From: Gnetum montanum | Taxonomy: Eukaryota > Streptophyta > Gnetopsida > Gnetales > Gnetaceae | Length of the DNA stretch: 64,000 nucleotides | Assembly: GCA_015680685.1 (NCBI GenBank) | Contig: MNCI01003714.1 | Location: 104,139 to 168,138 of the forward strand | Direction: 5' to 3' | In this document: positions 23,141-35,411 of the stretch, one piece after another | Layout of the letters: each line of letters opens with the position of its first letter | Position numbering within the stretch: the stretch's first letter is position 1 | The notes under the pieces: generated by a model | The model's input: the letters and a program-made list of their open reading frames with translations, nothing else | Databases searched by the model: none | Told to the model about the DNA's origin: nothing | Program-made: the position numbers and the translations under genes

Positions 23141-25745
23141 GTTCATTCTTGGCGATTTGTAAATAAATTAGGGGACTCCAGGGTTAGATAGTTTCCAGGG
23201 AAGGTGGCCTACCTTGATCCAGTTGGTTACAGTATGCGTTAACATAACCATATGCGTGAAGCTTTGTTGGACTGAAGGGTGCTCCGAAGTTTTGGATGGT
23301 GGAGGAGTGGTTGTGGACTGAACCACTTGTGGTGAGAGCTTGTCTAGGCTTTTGGTTCTAAAGAAAGGTCTCCTTTTTTTACGGTTGTTAGAACCAACAG
23401 CAAGTTGAATGTTCATGGCTCTCGTAGCGTTGCGTTGCTATGGTTGAGTGGGAAGTTCCCCTTGCATTGTTTGAGTAGGAGGTATGGGAGCTATAGGTGG
23501 AAGAGGTGTGGATGGAGTTGGAGGATGGTAAGTATGTGGGGTGCCTCCTAGAGGAGAAGGAGTCCTCCTAAAGTACTCTCAAACTTGGTAGTGATATTGG
23601 GGAGTTGTGTGGCCCATAGAGTCACTTGGAGAAACTAGCTGCTGCACATAATAGCCATAAGGATCAAGTTGCCGGTACGGTTATTGTTGTGTTAGCGATG
23701 GCATCCCCCATGACTGTGGGTATTTCCACTACTGATGCTGTCTGATGGGTTGTGGTGGAGTTCCACTTGGATAGTATGTCAATGGTTGGTGGAACTATCT
23801 TAGGTTACCTTGAGGATAAGGTAACCTACGGGGTGTTTGCCATTTGTTGAGTCTCGGGTTGAGTGCATACACCCCAGAATCTTGTAGATGTGAGATGATT
23901 GGGCAACATCCCTTAGGATGGTCATAGTGGCAGATCTCACATCCACCGTCATTGTCTATGTCCAACTCCACAACCTCATTGGAGATAGTTATTTTCCCCT
24001 TACCCTTGTCACATACAGGGCCAGAATCTCTCTAATTTTTCTTATTCTTGTCACTACTTCATTCCACCTTAGACTCTTTTATAATTTTTAGGACAATTTC
24101 AAGTCTAGAGTCTAAGGAATCCCACAATTGATCTACCTTAGCTAATACTTCAGTTGTTAGTTTTTGAATCGGCAAGGTTTTTCTATTCACCAACTCTTCA
24201 AGTCGTGACTCATCCTCCTCATCACAAAATTTCACTCCCTTCTTCCGAAGGGAAGAATCATGGTTGTATTCTTCTACACTTTCTCTTTTTCGTAGCTCAC
24301 CTTCTTCTTTGGATACTTTCTCCAACAAGCGATGTATTTCATGGGCTCTAAGTTCTGATAGTCTCCCTTGGGCATAAGTCCCAAGGGTTCTTCTAGTCTC
24401 ATGCCTTAGCCCATCTACAATGTGGTGGAGTTGATCCCGTCGTGCATAACCATGGCCCGAGCAACGATGTAACAATGCGTAGTAGTGGCCCATGGTAGCA
24501 TCCAAGGGTTCATGAGCACCTTGCTTCCATCCTTGGATCTGCTTACACAAATTAGACACTCTGGAGTATGTTTGATACTTATCTTTGAAGAGTTCTAACA
24601 TTGTACTCCACTTCCTAATGGTTTCTGGTTCTAAGGATGGGTACCAACTCTCTGCTTCCTTAATGAGTGTCCTAGGAGACAACTTTAGTTTCAGCCACTT
24701 ATTTTCTATGTTTTGCAAGGCATAAGCATCGTGGAATGCCTGTAAATGATGTTGTGGATTAGCGTTGTATCCCCCCTCAAAGCATGGGATATTGTTCATG
24801 TCTAAACGCTTGATCCAACTATCTTTTAAATGCCTTGTTGGGATTATCACTACCTTCGTTATATCTAGCACGCTTCGGGTGGCAAGCAGGGGTTCGTCAT
24901 GATCATCTCTTTCATGACGTCTATGATGTCTTCGTTGTTCCCTACTTTTCCTTTGTTCATGCCCTTGTACTCTCTCTCGACTTTTTCGTCGAGGTCTCTC
25001 GTTTTGTCTACCTCCATCCTCACCGTTGTGCTCGTGATGGCTGCGCCTAGATGTGGAAGGAGAGGGTGAATGATGTGAAGAAGGAGAAGAAGAAGGAGAA
25101 CCATCGCCATGGCGATGTTTCTTACCCTCTCTTTTGTGGCTTCATCCCCAATCGTGATGACGATCTAAGTGCTTGTCCTTGTTGTATGTTGTTGTTCCCT
25201 CAATGAACAGTTGGTGTTCACAAGGATCAGAACTAGGGTTGTGTATTGTGGATCGTAGGTTCTGATACCCCACCTCCTCACTATCATTAGGAGGGGAAAC
25301 ATCTTTTAATAGAGAACCCATTATGAGTGGTTCACCATCTTCGATTTCACTTAGGATGTCCAGGACCTCTTTGCCCTTCAACAGTGTATGTTGGCTCTCC
25401 TACCTTGAGTCCCTCATACATTGTGCGGCTGTAGGATAGTAATTCCTTGAGTCAAAATCTGCTATAACGTATTCAGCATAAAGCTGTGTCATGTCAATCT
25501 GTGCCAAAGCACGGAGAAGCATGTTGGGGACTGCACGATCCGGAGGTAACACTATGTTACCTTGCAAATCTCTCCAGCACATCTATTCATCCTGATGGAG
25601 GATAAAAGTAAATTTGGGGATATACTCATCGGGATGAGTATATGTCAACCTATATTGTTGAGGAACTGGCAGATTTAGGTTATGTGTTTGATGCTGCTGA
25701 CTGTCCTGTGTATTATCCCTAGGTGGTGAATTGCTCTTATGAGAA
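23141..25745 (-). pseudogene. E5 gag region
   Basis: The frame begins SSSHKSNSPPRD at about 25745 with ATT where E1 has ATG. It runs through NLPVPQQYRLTYTHPDEYIP and a Ser/His/Arg-rich stretch (25000-25140), then a 270-residue open block (24059-24871) with the full gag core: NNIPCFEGGYNANPQHHLQ, AESWYPSLEPETIRKW and LFKDKYQTYSRVSNL. The Cys/His motif GGCEICHYDHPKGCC is at about 23890-23945, followed by a Pro/Gln/Tyr-rich tail. Stops are few and several fall at Trp or Gln sites. It is the best-preserved gag here and the reference for the others. Confidence 0.88.
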
Positions 25746-25878
25746 GAAGAAATTGTTATTTAGTTCAGTGTGCTAATTAAACGTTATATAAATTTTTCTT
25801 TAATTAATCCTAAGGTTCGTTTAAGCTCCCAACGATGTGAATGACCTCTTATGTTCTACTTAGTGCACAAACACTTAG

Positions 25879-25896
25879 TCCCCGACAATGACGCCA
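25879..25896 (-). other. E5 primer binding site (tRNA-Asp type)
   Basis: On the minus strand TGGCGTCATTGTCGGGGA starts one base after the LTR end. It is the best-preserved copy in the window of the plant tRNA-Asp-complementary site. Confidence 0.85.
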
Positions 25897-25897
25897 A

Positions 25898-26689
25898 TGA
25901 TGAGTGGCGAGGTACCCCTACACTCAACCATACGAATACGAGCGTAACACGCATGATCCGGCCGAACTTTGTAGACTAAGTTCCTACATGCCTCATGGAA
26001 CACTTAAGGTTAATTATTCATTGTCTTCCTAGACTTACTTGTATTTATCACGATGTATGATTAAGTAAGTCTGAGGTATATGATTTTTATGGTCTTTTAT
26101 GGTTTTATCTCCTATGCTATCGAGGTGAAGGGTTGAGAGACTAATTACTAACTCTAACTAACGAACTAAGTCTAAATTAACCTAGCATCAACATCCATTC
26201 CCACTTATCGTACACACCCTGAACCAATGCAACCGTGGTTACCAAATGCTAGTCGTTGCTGGGATCACCACGCGTAACGCACATGCTTGAAGCGGTCGTA
26301 CTAAGGAACTTAACTAGGAGAGAAGGGTTGAGAAGGATTTTATAACTAATAAAGCATGTAAATGGAAAAAATTAAATAACAATAAATAAATCCTAATTAT
26401 CCTATTCCATGCACTGCAAGGTTTATCCAAGAAGCTCGTCTTTATTGCCGTACACAAACTTATGTTCAAGTACAATGTCTGCTCGAATAAAGATCCGTTC
26501 ACTCTAGAGTTCCTACTGCGGGCACATGGAAATTAATCTATCTCTGGAGTGGAAAAACTATCAAAGTTTCACTATGGTCTAGTCCTAGATGCTGAAACAA
26601 GGGAGAGCTGCCTCTTATTTATAGATATGACGACGCAGCGTGATATCGCGTATGCGATATCGCGGCCCATGCGATATTGTGTCCCATCA
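25898..26689 (-). repeat. E5 5' LTR, 792 bp
   Basis: It ends CCACTCATCA beside the primer site and starts TGATGGGACAC at the outer TSD. It is shorter than its 3' partner because it has fewer GCGATATCGC units at the U3 end (26635-26689). Confidence 0.92.
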
Positions 26690-28560
26690 ACTTCCAACCT
26701 TGATTGTTACATTGATGCTTCTCTGGTTATGTGGAATATTCTTGAGGGATGGACTAAAATTTCTTCTCATCGTCCCATGGATCTAGCAAGCATGTGATGC
26801 TTAAGCTACTATCTTGTATGTGCTACAATTTTTCCATGGGCATATCCTCTATTGTTCCCCTCTTAGCTTTGTTTTTGTGCCTAGCAAAAGACCTTCTTCC
26901 TTAGGTGTTTCTTTTAGCATCACTTGTAGTCACCAAAGGATCAACATTAGTTTTTGTAAATTTTCCTTAATAGTTAACCCTATTCAGATCCCTTAGTTTT
27001 CTTTTAAGCATAAGGTGATGACAACATGCCATGTCCAAGGCTATGAGGTAACCAAAATCATTAAGCTCTTCACATTATTTTGATCAATTACTATTAGTTA
27101 CCATGATGTTTGAAAATAGGATGTTAGAAAAATATTGAAGCAAACATTTCTAGCCCCCATGACTAATAAGTATAACTCTAGAAGCACACAAGTTTTCAAA
27201 TAATTGAAACCAAAGGTCTGATTTAGAAGATGGCCAAGAAATATTGAACTTGAAGGATATTTTAATAAAAAATTAGTAAAAATTAAAAAAATAATTAAAA
27301 ATGATGAGAAGTAGTCCCAAAAGTATGCATAAATTTAGAGAAATTGTTATTGATGTTCTAGAAGATGTAAAGGTTAGTTCAAAGCCATGATCAACAAAAG
27401 TTATGCAAGTGGGTCCTTCCCAAAGTAGGCTCCTACCATAATGCTCTTGCATAACCACTTCTATAGATGTCCATGAGCACCCGAGAAGTTAAATGTGGAC
27501 CATGCCTTTGTTCTAAAAACCACACAAAACTGCTATGGTTGGGATGTTGTACTATACTACAAAAAATCAAAAGGCTCATAATCGCATGTAGCAGTGAGGT
27601 GAATAATGGGATGAGAAGGGATTGCAGAGATAGGAATATAAGGTATTTGACCATGTCCATAATAGGTTCTTATGAAAAATGTGATTAAAATAATTAGCAT
27701 ACCTATCCACCTAAGTTCAAACCAAGTCCATACCATGAATGCTAACCTCCCATTGTTGTGTTCTCTCCTACCTACCACCATGAGTCCAAAACCACCTCAA
27801 AGAATAATCATCACTCCAAAAAGAGAAGAAGGAAGGGCCTTAGTTAGAGGGGAACCTTAAAACATGGGTAACATGTCTTTCTAGCCCCATAACTAGTGTT
27901 GTAGCCCATTATTGTGTCTAAGGGATGTACTTTGAATTCCTATTATTGTTTTTTTATCTCTTTTGTTTTGTTTTTTTTTCTTTTGATGGGAACCACACCA
28001 CGCAAGGACTTTTAGCTTCTTGTTATTGGTCGATGAAGGAATGATGATATGTTCCAAGAGGAGTCATAAACCACATAAAGGAAGTCAAAAAGAGAATCCA
28101 ACAAGTCCCCTTGAAGTCATACCCTTTGCCATCCCCACTTGGTCATTCCCTCTTTCTTCAAGGTACAATGATCATTAATGAATTTTAGTTTTGTAAATGA
28201 AGAACCAAATTGTTTCCATGATAAAGACCTTTTATTTAGAGAACTAGAGGGATGGATGAGGTGGTCTCACTAGTTTACACAATTACTTACCCAATCATCT
28301 TGATAGTATAGCACAAAACCCAACACATAACATTGACTTCTGCATCATGACTTGGCAATATTATTAGCGAAAACATAAAATACATTCATAAAACATGGGC
28401 AAGGACTCAAGAAAAGATAAAAAACATAAAGAAAAGAAAAATATTTTAAAAATTGAAAACTTATTAAGAATCAAAAAATTTTGGAAGAATATAGGAAAAT
28501 GATAAGAAATTGTAAAAATAAAATAGGTGAAAAACACTTATTAGTTCTTGAACCAGGATG
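26690..28560 (-). other. E4 3' noncoding region
   Basis: It matches the E5 3' region, including a Lys-codon-like AT-rich tract (28400-28560), a block with 'agaaggaagggccttagttagagggg' relatives near 27830-27860, and a polypurine-like motif (TTAGTCATGGGGG on the minus strand) near 27153. No pol domain is readable. The E5 insertion separates its last 260 bases (19322-19582). Confidence 0.7.
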
Positions 28561-29230
28561 GAGCATCTCTCCCATTACTAATCATATGGTTGCACATTCA
28601 AGAAATGGACTATATAATTCCCTAGTTATACACCATTAGTTTTCCATCTATTACCATTACTGATTTAATTAATCATGTGGTAGCACATCTAACACTAGTG
28701 ATAGTCTCATTTGGATCATTTAGAAATGTATCCTCATCTAGACTTGAAGTTATTTCCATTTTTGGGGATCCAAATGTGTTTACTTCTTCTTCTTGATTTT
28801 CTATTTTAATTCTCAAGTCTTCATGTTTAATATCTTTTTCTGTGTATAATTAGAGGTAAGATATTTGTGTCTAAGTCCTCTGTTTAATCTATTTTCTTAA
28901 GTTTAGAACTAATAAGTGGATCAATTTTTTTCATGCATCTTTGAAATAGTTTTATATTCTCATTTTCAAGCCACTAGGTGCCTTCTGGTTTAGTGGCTAC
29001 TATGTAGACTAATTTTTGCTCACATACTTGTTCCTTAGCTTTGTTGTGGGTTGTGTTAACATTTTGAATTTATGGCCCACAATTGCATCCTTTTCTATTA
29101 GTGATGCATGGATTTTTCTATCTCTCCATAATGAGTGATTCATCATTTCTATTAGGTGTTGGAGTAATGATGGATGTTGGCCTTTGCATAGGGTTAGAGG
29201 CCATTGGTTACAAAAGGAAGGATGTTGCAC

Positions 29231-31257
29231 TTGATTAGCATTGTGCTAGTTTGGATGAGTTAGTAGGTCCATGAGTGTTGTGCATATGTGTAGGAACCAT
29301 CCTAAAGAAAGGGCATTTCCAAGCTTGTGGTGGGAATCTACTGGCATTATCATTTCTATGTATGTTCGTAACACAAGTGGCATTCTTTCATTAATGTTGT
29401 CGTGTTGAACCTTCCTGTGTTGTTGGCTATGACATGTGATGGAGGGAAGTATGAGAATATTGAGGGTATGATGGAGGATGAGAGGCATGAGGTGATGATC
29501 CTTTAGAAGATGTTGCAGGTTAATGATATTCGAGAGAGTGGTAGTAGTAATTTGAGATAAAGGAAGTAGAACTAGTCGAGAAAATAGGTTGTTAAACATA
29601 ATATCTATATGGGTCTAGTTGGCGGTAAGGGTAGTGCTGGTTTGATGATGGCCTCCCCCATGACTATGGATTTTTCCACTGCATTTTATAGTAGTTTTAA
29701 GGTTGATATGAAGTCCCACTAGGATATTATGGTTGGTTGTAGGATTTTCTTTGATTACCTTATGGGAAAGGTAATTTCCTAGGCATTTTATTTTGTACAA
29801 ACTTGGGATTCAATGCAAAGGTTAAATACTCATGTAAATGTAACATGATTGTGGAATGACCCTTTAAATGGTCATATAGGCAAATTTCACATCCATCATC
29901 TTCTTCAGTGGTTGAGTCTATAGCCTCTTCTTCTACAACCATTTTCCTTTTTTGTCGATCAATGTTCTTACCTATCTCCTTGTCCCTTTTCCTCCTTTTG
30001 TTGTAATCACTTGATTTGTTTTGTGTTACTCTCTCCTCTAGGGTTTCTATGCAATTTGTAACTTTCTCATCTATCCATTCCAAAATCTTATCTAACCTTG
30101 CCTCAAGCTCAACAATAGACTTTTGTATTGACAAGGGTTGTTGTGAAATCACCTCATTGAGAGTTGCCTCTTTTTCCTCATCATAGATATGAACCCTCTT
30201 CTTTTGAAAAGTTAGGTGCCAGTGATATTTCTCAACATTCTCTTGTTTACATAGCTATCCTTCTTCTTTTGCCACATGCTCTATTAGCTTTTGGATCTGA
30301 TGGGTTCCTAGTTCATATAATTAACCTTGAGCATAAATCCCAAGGGTCTCTCTTATTTGACTATGAAGCCCATCTATGATGTGAAAAATTTTCTCTTCTT
30401 AAGAGAAACCATGGCCTGGACATTTATTCAGTAGAGAATAGTATCTATCTTAAGCCATAGCCAAGGGTTCATGTTGTTCTTGTTTCCATCCTTGAATTCA
30501 TTTCCTTAGGTTGGAAACCCTCGCATAGTTTTGGTATTTCTTGTTGAAGAGTTCCAGCATTGTGGACCATCGATGGATTGAATTTGATTTCAATGATCTA
30601 TACCACACTTCGGCTTTGTCTATTAGTGTCCTAGAAAAGAGGTTAATTTTTTGCCATCCATTTTTAATGTTTTATAAGATGTAGGCATCATGGAAGACTT
30701 GCAAATGATGTTTTGGATTAGAATCATAGCCTCCCACAAATTTAGGGATGTTATTCATATCAAGCCTTTTGATGTGACTTTCTTACAATGCCTATGGGGT
30801 ATTTTAACTGCCTCTATGATCTACATCCTACTCTTAGTGGCTAACAAGGATTCACTGTCATTAGACATGTCATGATGAAAATTTCTATTGCAATTTGTCT
30901 AATTGTGATGATTTTTTCTATGCTCATTTTGATGTCTTTGATTTTTCCCTTAGTTTCGATTTCTATTTTTATTTCGACCCCATAGTGAAGCTCTATCTCT
31001 ATACCTACGTTCATCTTTATTAGAACTAGACATTGATGAGGAAGAGGAAGATGAAGAATTACAAGAGTTGCCATGGATTTTATAGTGTTTTCCATGATCC
31101 CTTAATTTATCTTTTCTAGGTTTTGAGGAGGTTCTAGGCCTTGAGGCCTCCCCTAGTCTAGGACTTACTCCATCTCCTCTAGGATTCTCTGCCTTAGATG
31201 ATTGTAGTTCTTGAGTGTAGCTAGGATGATCATGAACATATGAAATCCTTACATAAG
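29231..31257 (-). pseudogene. E4 gag region (diverged)
   Basis: Reading from 31257 there is a Ser/Arg/Lys-rich stretch (SSSSSSSSMSSSNKDERR). The gag core follows at about 30800-30470 (IKRLDMNNIPKFVGGY, NPKHHLQVFHDAY, AEVWYRSL, MLELFNKKYQNYARVSNL), then a coiled segment (29760-30152: SIVELEARLDKILEWIDEKV) and the Cys/His motif CEICLYDHLKG near 29870. It is more distant from E1, E3 and E5 than they are from one another. The 5' end is lost at the N at 31258. Past 29230 a short segment resembles the protease-RT linker without the protease core. Confidence 0.78.
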
Positions 31258-31258
31258 N

Positions 31259-32274
31259 GCCCAACCATATGAATCATAAGCGTTCATGCACAATCAAGTC
31301 AAATTCCATGGATGGAACTAGTTGTGGCATCTAGATCATTATGCCTTAGTTGCAATTTGCTATCTTCCCACTTGGACTAGTGGTAGGTTTATCATGTATG
31401 GCTTAGTCTAGAGTGAAGCATATGATTCTTGATGTTGTTTTGGTCTTATGTTACTCCTAACGATAATGAAGAAATCAATTATTTAAACTAATTAACGAAA
31501 AGTAAAGTCGAAACTAGCCTACAAGCCATTAGTTTTCATTCTCAGCTTGCCATACACATCCTAAACCCACATATCCACTATTGGGATTACCAAGTGATAT
31601 GCTACTACGTGAACTAAGCAATAACACTACTAGGATTACCAAGTGAATACGTGTTTATGCTCAAAACTAGTCATGCTCATTCTGCCAATTAATTAATATG
31701 CATGGAAACATAAATATTAACCAAGTACATGAAATATAAATTGCATTAAAAGTAAATTTAATCTAAGTCAAAGTGCTACAATGAATAAGAATCAATATTA
31801 ATCTTATTATCATTCATGGAATGTATCTAGGTAGATTGCCACTTGAATAAGACATTGTACAACTGACTTAAATCCACACTACAGGACACTTACTAGTTGT
31901 TCTCTAAGACTATGGAATAAAACTACAAGAGTTCAACTACTCTATTAATCAAAGAATGCCAATACATGATGCGAGCATGCATATTTATAGGCCAAAATAT
32001 ACACTACGTCGATAGGGCCTTGTCAATGCATCATTGCATGCATCGATGGGGCCTCATCAACACATCATTACATGCATTGATAGGGCCTCGTCAACACATC
32101 ATTTATGTCAATGGGGCTTTGTTAATGTGGCTACGTCAAGGTAGTTGTGTCAAAGTGGCTACCTCAAAGTGGTTGCCTCAAAGCAGCTACCTCAAAGTGG
32201 TTGCCTCAAAGCAGCTATGTCAAAGAAACTATGATAAAGACGTTGTGTCAATGAAACCAACTAATGCTTCATTA
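31259..32274 (-). repeat. E4 5' LTR, about 1 kb visible
   Basis: It is homologous to 18397-19309 but lacks the last ~35 bases (TGATGAGTGGC side), which fall at the N at 31258. It has about 100 extra bases near 31390-31490. On the minus strand it starts TAATGAAGC at the ATAGG duplication. Its U3 has alternating 'ctacctcaaag' and 'tggttgcctcaaag' units (32150-32225). Confidence 0.88.
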
Positions 32275-33330
32275 ATAGGATACTATTGGCCCACAATCTT
32301 CAAGAATGCCCATTAGTTTGACTTATCCTATGGGCATTTTCAATGAGATGGTGGGATGAATGCACGAATGGAGGAACCTCAACAGTGGATTCAACCACTA
32401 GAATCCTTTGACATATGAGGCATAGATTTCTTGGGTTCCATCACACCCATGTTCAATAAAAAGGCCTATATTATTGCAACCGTTGACTACTATACCAAAT
32501 GAGTAGAAGCAGAAGCCATCATTGATTACACATCATCCACTATTGCTCGATTTGTACAACAACACATTGTAAATAGGTTTGGGGTGCACATGCATTAATT
32601 TTTGACAATGGAACATACTTCATAGGCATCACTTTTTGGAAACTCATGCAATGCTTAGGGGTTGAACATAAATTAACAATACCTTATCACCCCCAAGCCA
32701 ATGGTCAAGCAAAGATTACTAACAAGGAGATCAAAAGGATTCTAATAGGAACTGTTAGCAAATATAGGAGAGATTGGAGCACCAAACTCAATGATGCCCT
32801 TTAGGCTTACCGCTCAACATGGAAACTCCCTATTACCACTTTCCCTATGAGTTAGTGTACAGAAAACTTCCAACACTCCCTATTCAGTCTGAGCTTCCTA
32901 AACTCTCAAAAGCCTATGACCTAGGCCTTGACCTAAGTTTGGCATAAAAGGAAAGACTAATCAACCTAAATGTACTAAATTAAAATCGATTAGTAGCCCT
33001 ATCCTTGAATGAAGTGCATAAGGCCTTCAACAAATAATGACATAACCTAAGAATCAAAACAATCAAACTTTAACTTGAAGATAAGGTCCTCTATTAGAAC
33101 CCTGCACATGTTCCTTAAAAAACCAAATTCTAAACATTGTGGGAGGGGCCTTATATAATCAATGAAACCTTTCCTTATAGATCCATGATCATATACAAAC
33201 CTGAAAGTCCAAACAAGAAGCAGTTGGTCAACATCTAATAGGTAAAACCTTTTCACCGAGCCCAAGCAAGCCAGTGCAATAAATACCTCAACAAATGGAC
33301 AACCATGCTCAATTTTTTAAATCTTCTTCT
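32275..33330 (+). pseudogene. E3 integrase, 3' portion (after the E4 insertion)
   Basis: It continues from 18396 with GYYWPTIFKNAH and the catalytic core: GIDFLGSITPMFN (Asp), a DNG motif reached through a 2-base deletion near 32585, and an end of core readable as PYHPQANGQA. The C-terminal part (EGPYIINETFPYR, KQLVNI, KPFHRAQASQ) runs to about 33300. There are several stops, such as DI*GID where E1 has Trp. Confidence 0.88.
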
Positions 33331-35411
33331 TCCAACTCAATTTCAGGGGAGATGGCCATCCATGCTAACCATATACATGGCTCCTCAATTTCTCTATTTT
33401 TTATTTTACACATTTTTGTTATTTTGCAAATTATTTATTTTATACCTTTTTTATTTTAAAACGTTTTTCTATTTTACACCATTTTTTGTTTTACACCATT
33501 GTTAGTACATTTAAATATTTTTACATTTTCTTATATATTTTACCTTATTTTAGTGTGATTTTTTAATTTCTATTAATAAACATGCTTTATGCCAACAAGA
33601 CAAAGTGGTGTTGTAGCTATTGCTAGTTTGTGCTTAATGTTTTGTTTACTAATGTTTGGTTCCTATTTTTGAATTTTTGTATCGATGACTAAGGCATGGT
33701 TTCTTTTTCATGGAATAGATAGTGAGTCTACGACATCCATCCATCCACAAAAATCTATGGTTTTTCTCATTTTGGGAATATGAGGTCCCTTTCATTAAAT
33801 AAACCTTTAATAAATTTGTGACCTTTGTGGTTTCTAGAATTAGGAAGGATTCAAAAATTTGCATAGGGTATGACTTCAAGGGAATTCACTACTCTTTGCA
33901 CTCTTTTACTTACTTGGATGCATGAGTGTTTTCATGGACTTCTTACCATTTAGTGTCAACCATAAATAGAAAGGTAAATGAGTCTTTGCATGGTGTGCTT
34001 CCCATCTAAAAAAAAGAGAACAAATCAACAAAAATAAGAAAAGAAAAGAAATAAAGAGAAAAATGGTGGGAATTCAAAGCACACCTCTTAGACAAATAAA
34101 CAAGCTACAAGCACTAGTTATGGAACTAGAAAGACATGTTACCCATGCCTGAAGGTCCCCTCTAACTAAGCCCCTCTCTCACTTCCTACTTCTCTTTTCT
34201 TCTTCTTAAGGAATGATGGTTATTTTTTGGGAGCACTCTTGTGTCTCAAGGGGATGGATTGGTCTTGGAGTGGTGATGCGAAGTCACTAAAAGTGGTTGG
34301 TTTTGCTATGGAATAAGGATAAATCTTCTCAAATCATTTAAACACAAATCCATAAGGGACTTCTTATAACCTTAAATGAGAACTCCATTCCACATTCTTC
34401 ATTATCCATCCATGTTGCCCATACCTCACCTCACTGCTGGTGTCCATGTTCTTATTTGGTGTCTTTGTGTGACGTACTTGAATTCTTTGGAAGAATCTTT
34501 CAAGTTTTGATCCTTAACTTTCATAAAGCATTAATCAGCTATGGGGCCCACAGACTCCCTAGGTTGAGGTTATGAAAGAACAAATAGGGCATGTGCCTAC
34601 TATGGGGAGGATCCACTTGCATATCTCTTGGTTGTGTTCATTAAGCACCTTATCCTTAAGAATTTTTGCAATCAGAATCTTTCGCTCACCCATCTTCTGC
34701 ATCCAACCTTGTGCTTCTATAAGTATTTTCTTCAATTCACACATTCTCCATCAAATTTTTGATTTTTTGAGCTTTCAAAGACCCTCTTCAATGATTTTAT
34801 CATATTCTTAGCTTCTCTGGGACTCCATAGACCCTAAATTCATTCAAAAATTCCTTGTATTTTTTGAAATATTCAAATTTAAAATTTTTTTTATAGACCC
34901 CATAAATGGGGCCCTGTCAATGGAGCCCATGTGTATATGAAGCCCTATATATGCATCCCCATCATTGCAACAAAAAACTACTATATATATGTGTCACCCC
35001 CATTAGAAATTTTCACATTTGCTCTCAAATGCTCAAGGAGCTTTTGTAGTTTTTAGAGCCCATAACTTCCTAACCGTTTGTTCGAATCACTCCATTCTTC
35101 AACCCTGTAGCTTCTATAGGTAAGCTCTTAGTCGTGGGGACCATAAACATGCCATTTTTGACAAAAAAAATTTCGATATTTTTCTAACTCCCACAAAGAT
35201 TTAACTAAGGAATCATCTTTAAAACACCAAATTATGAGAGTTAAACCTTTCCAACAAGCTCCAGTAATACTTACAATAAAAAATTAATTAATAATAATCA
35301 ATCTACCATGGTCCAACCATATCCAAGTGTAACTAATTAACGAGATAAGGTATCTAATTATTCTAAGTTACACATTATGTCTAGTAATCCACGAATGTGT
35401 TATGACTATAG
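33331..35411 (+). other. E3 3' noncoding region between integrase and extra ORF
   Basis: After integrase comes caggggagatggccatcca. An AT-rich tract of degenerate 'ttttacacc' units follows (33390-33560), then sequence homologous to the E4 and E5 3' regions, and a polypurine-like motif cttagtcgtggggacc near 35130. No gene is recognisable. Open stretches of 60-80 residues here show no family pattern. Confidence 0.7.

Larger units (their letters stand above)
19583..26689 (-). mobile_element. E5: structurally complete gag-protease element without RT or integrase
   Basis: Two LTRs (25898-26689 as 5', 19583-20425 as 3') are flanked by ACTTC at 19578-19582 and 26690-26694. The primer site and polypurine tract are both in place. 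The internal 5.5 kb encodes gag and protease; the coding sequence then ends about 22500 and passes directly into the 3' noncoding region. In E1 and E3 about 3 kb of RT, RNase H and integrase occupies that place. Element length is about 7.1 kb. It is inserted in the 3' noncoding part of E4. Confidence 0.93.
18397..32274 (-). mobile_element. E4: Ty3/gypsy derivative lacking pol, inserted in the E3 integrase, itself split by E5
   Basis: The minus-strand LTRs are at 18397-19309 (3') and 31259-32274 (5'). ATAGG flanks both outer ends (18392-18396 and 32275-32279), and the E3 integrase reads on across the insertion. After removal of E5, E4 is about 6.8 kb and contains gag (29231-31257) and a noncoding 3' part. 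No recognisable protease core, RT, RNase H or integrase is present. An N at 31258 hides the primer site and the inner end of the 5' LTR. It is likely a non-autonomous element. Confidence 0.9.
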
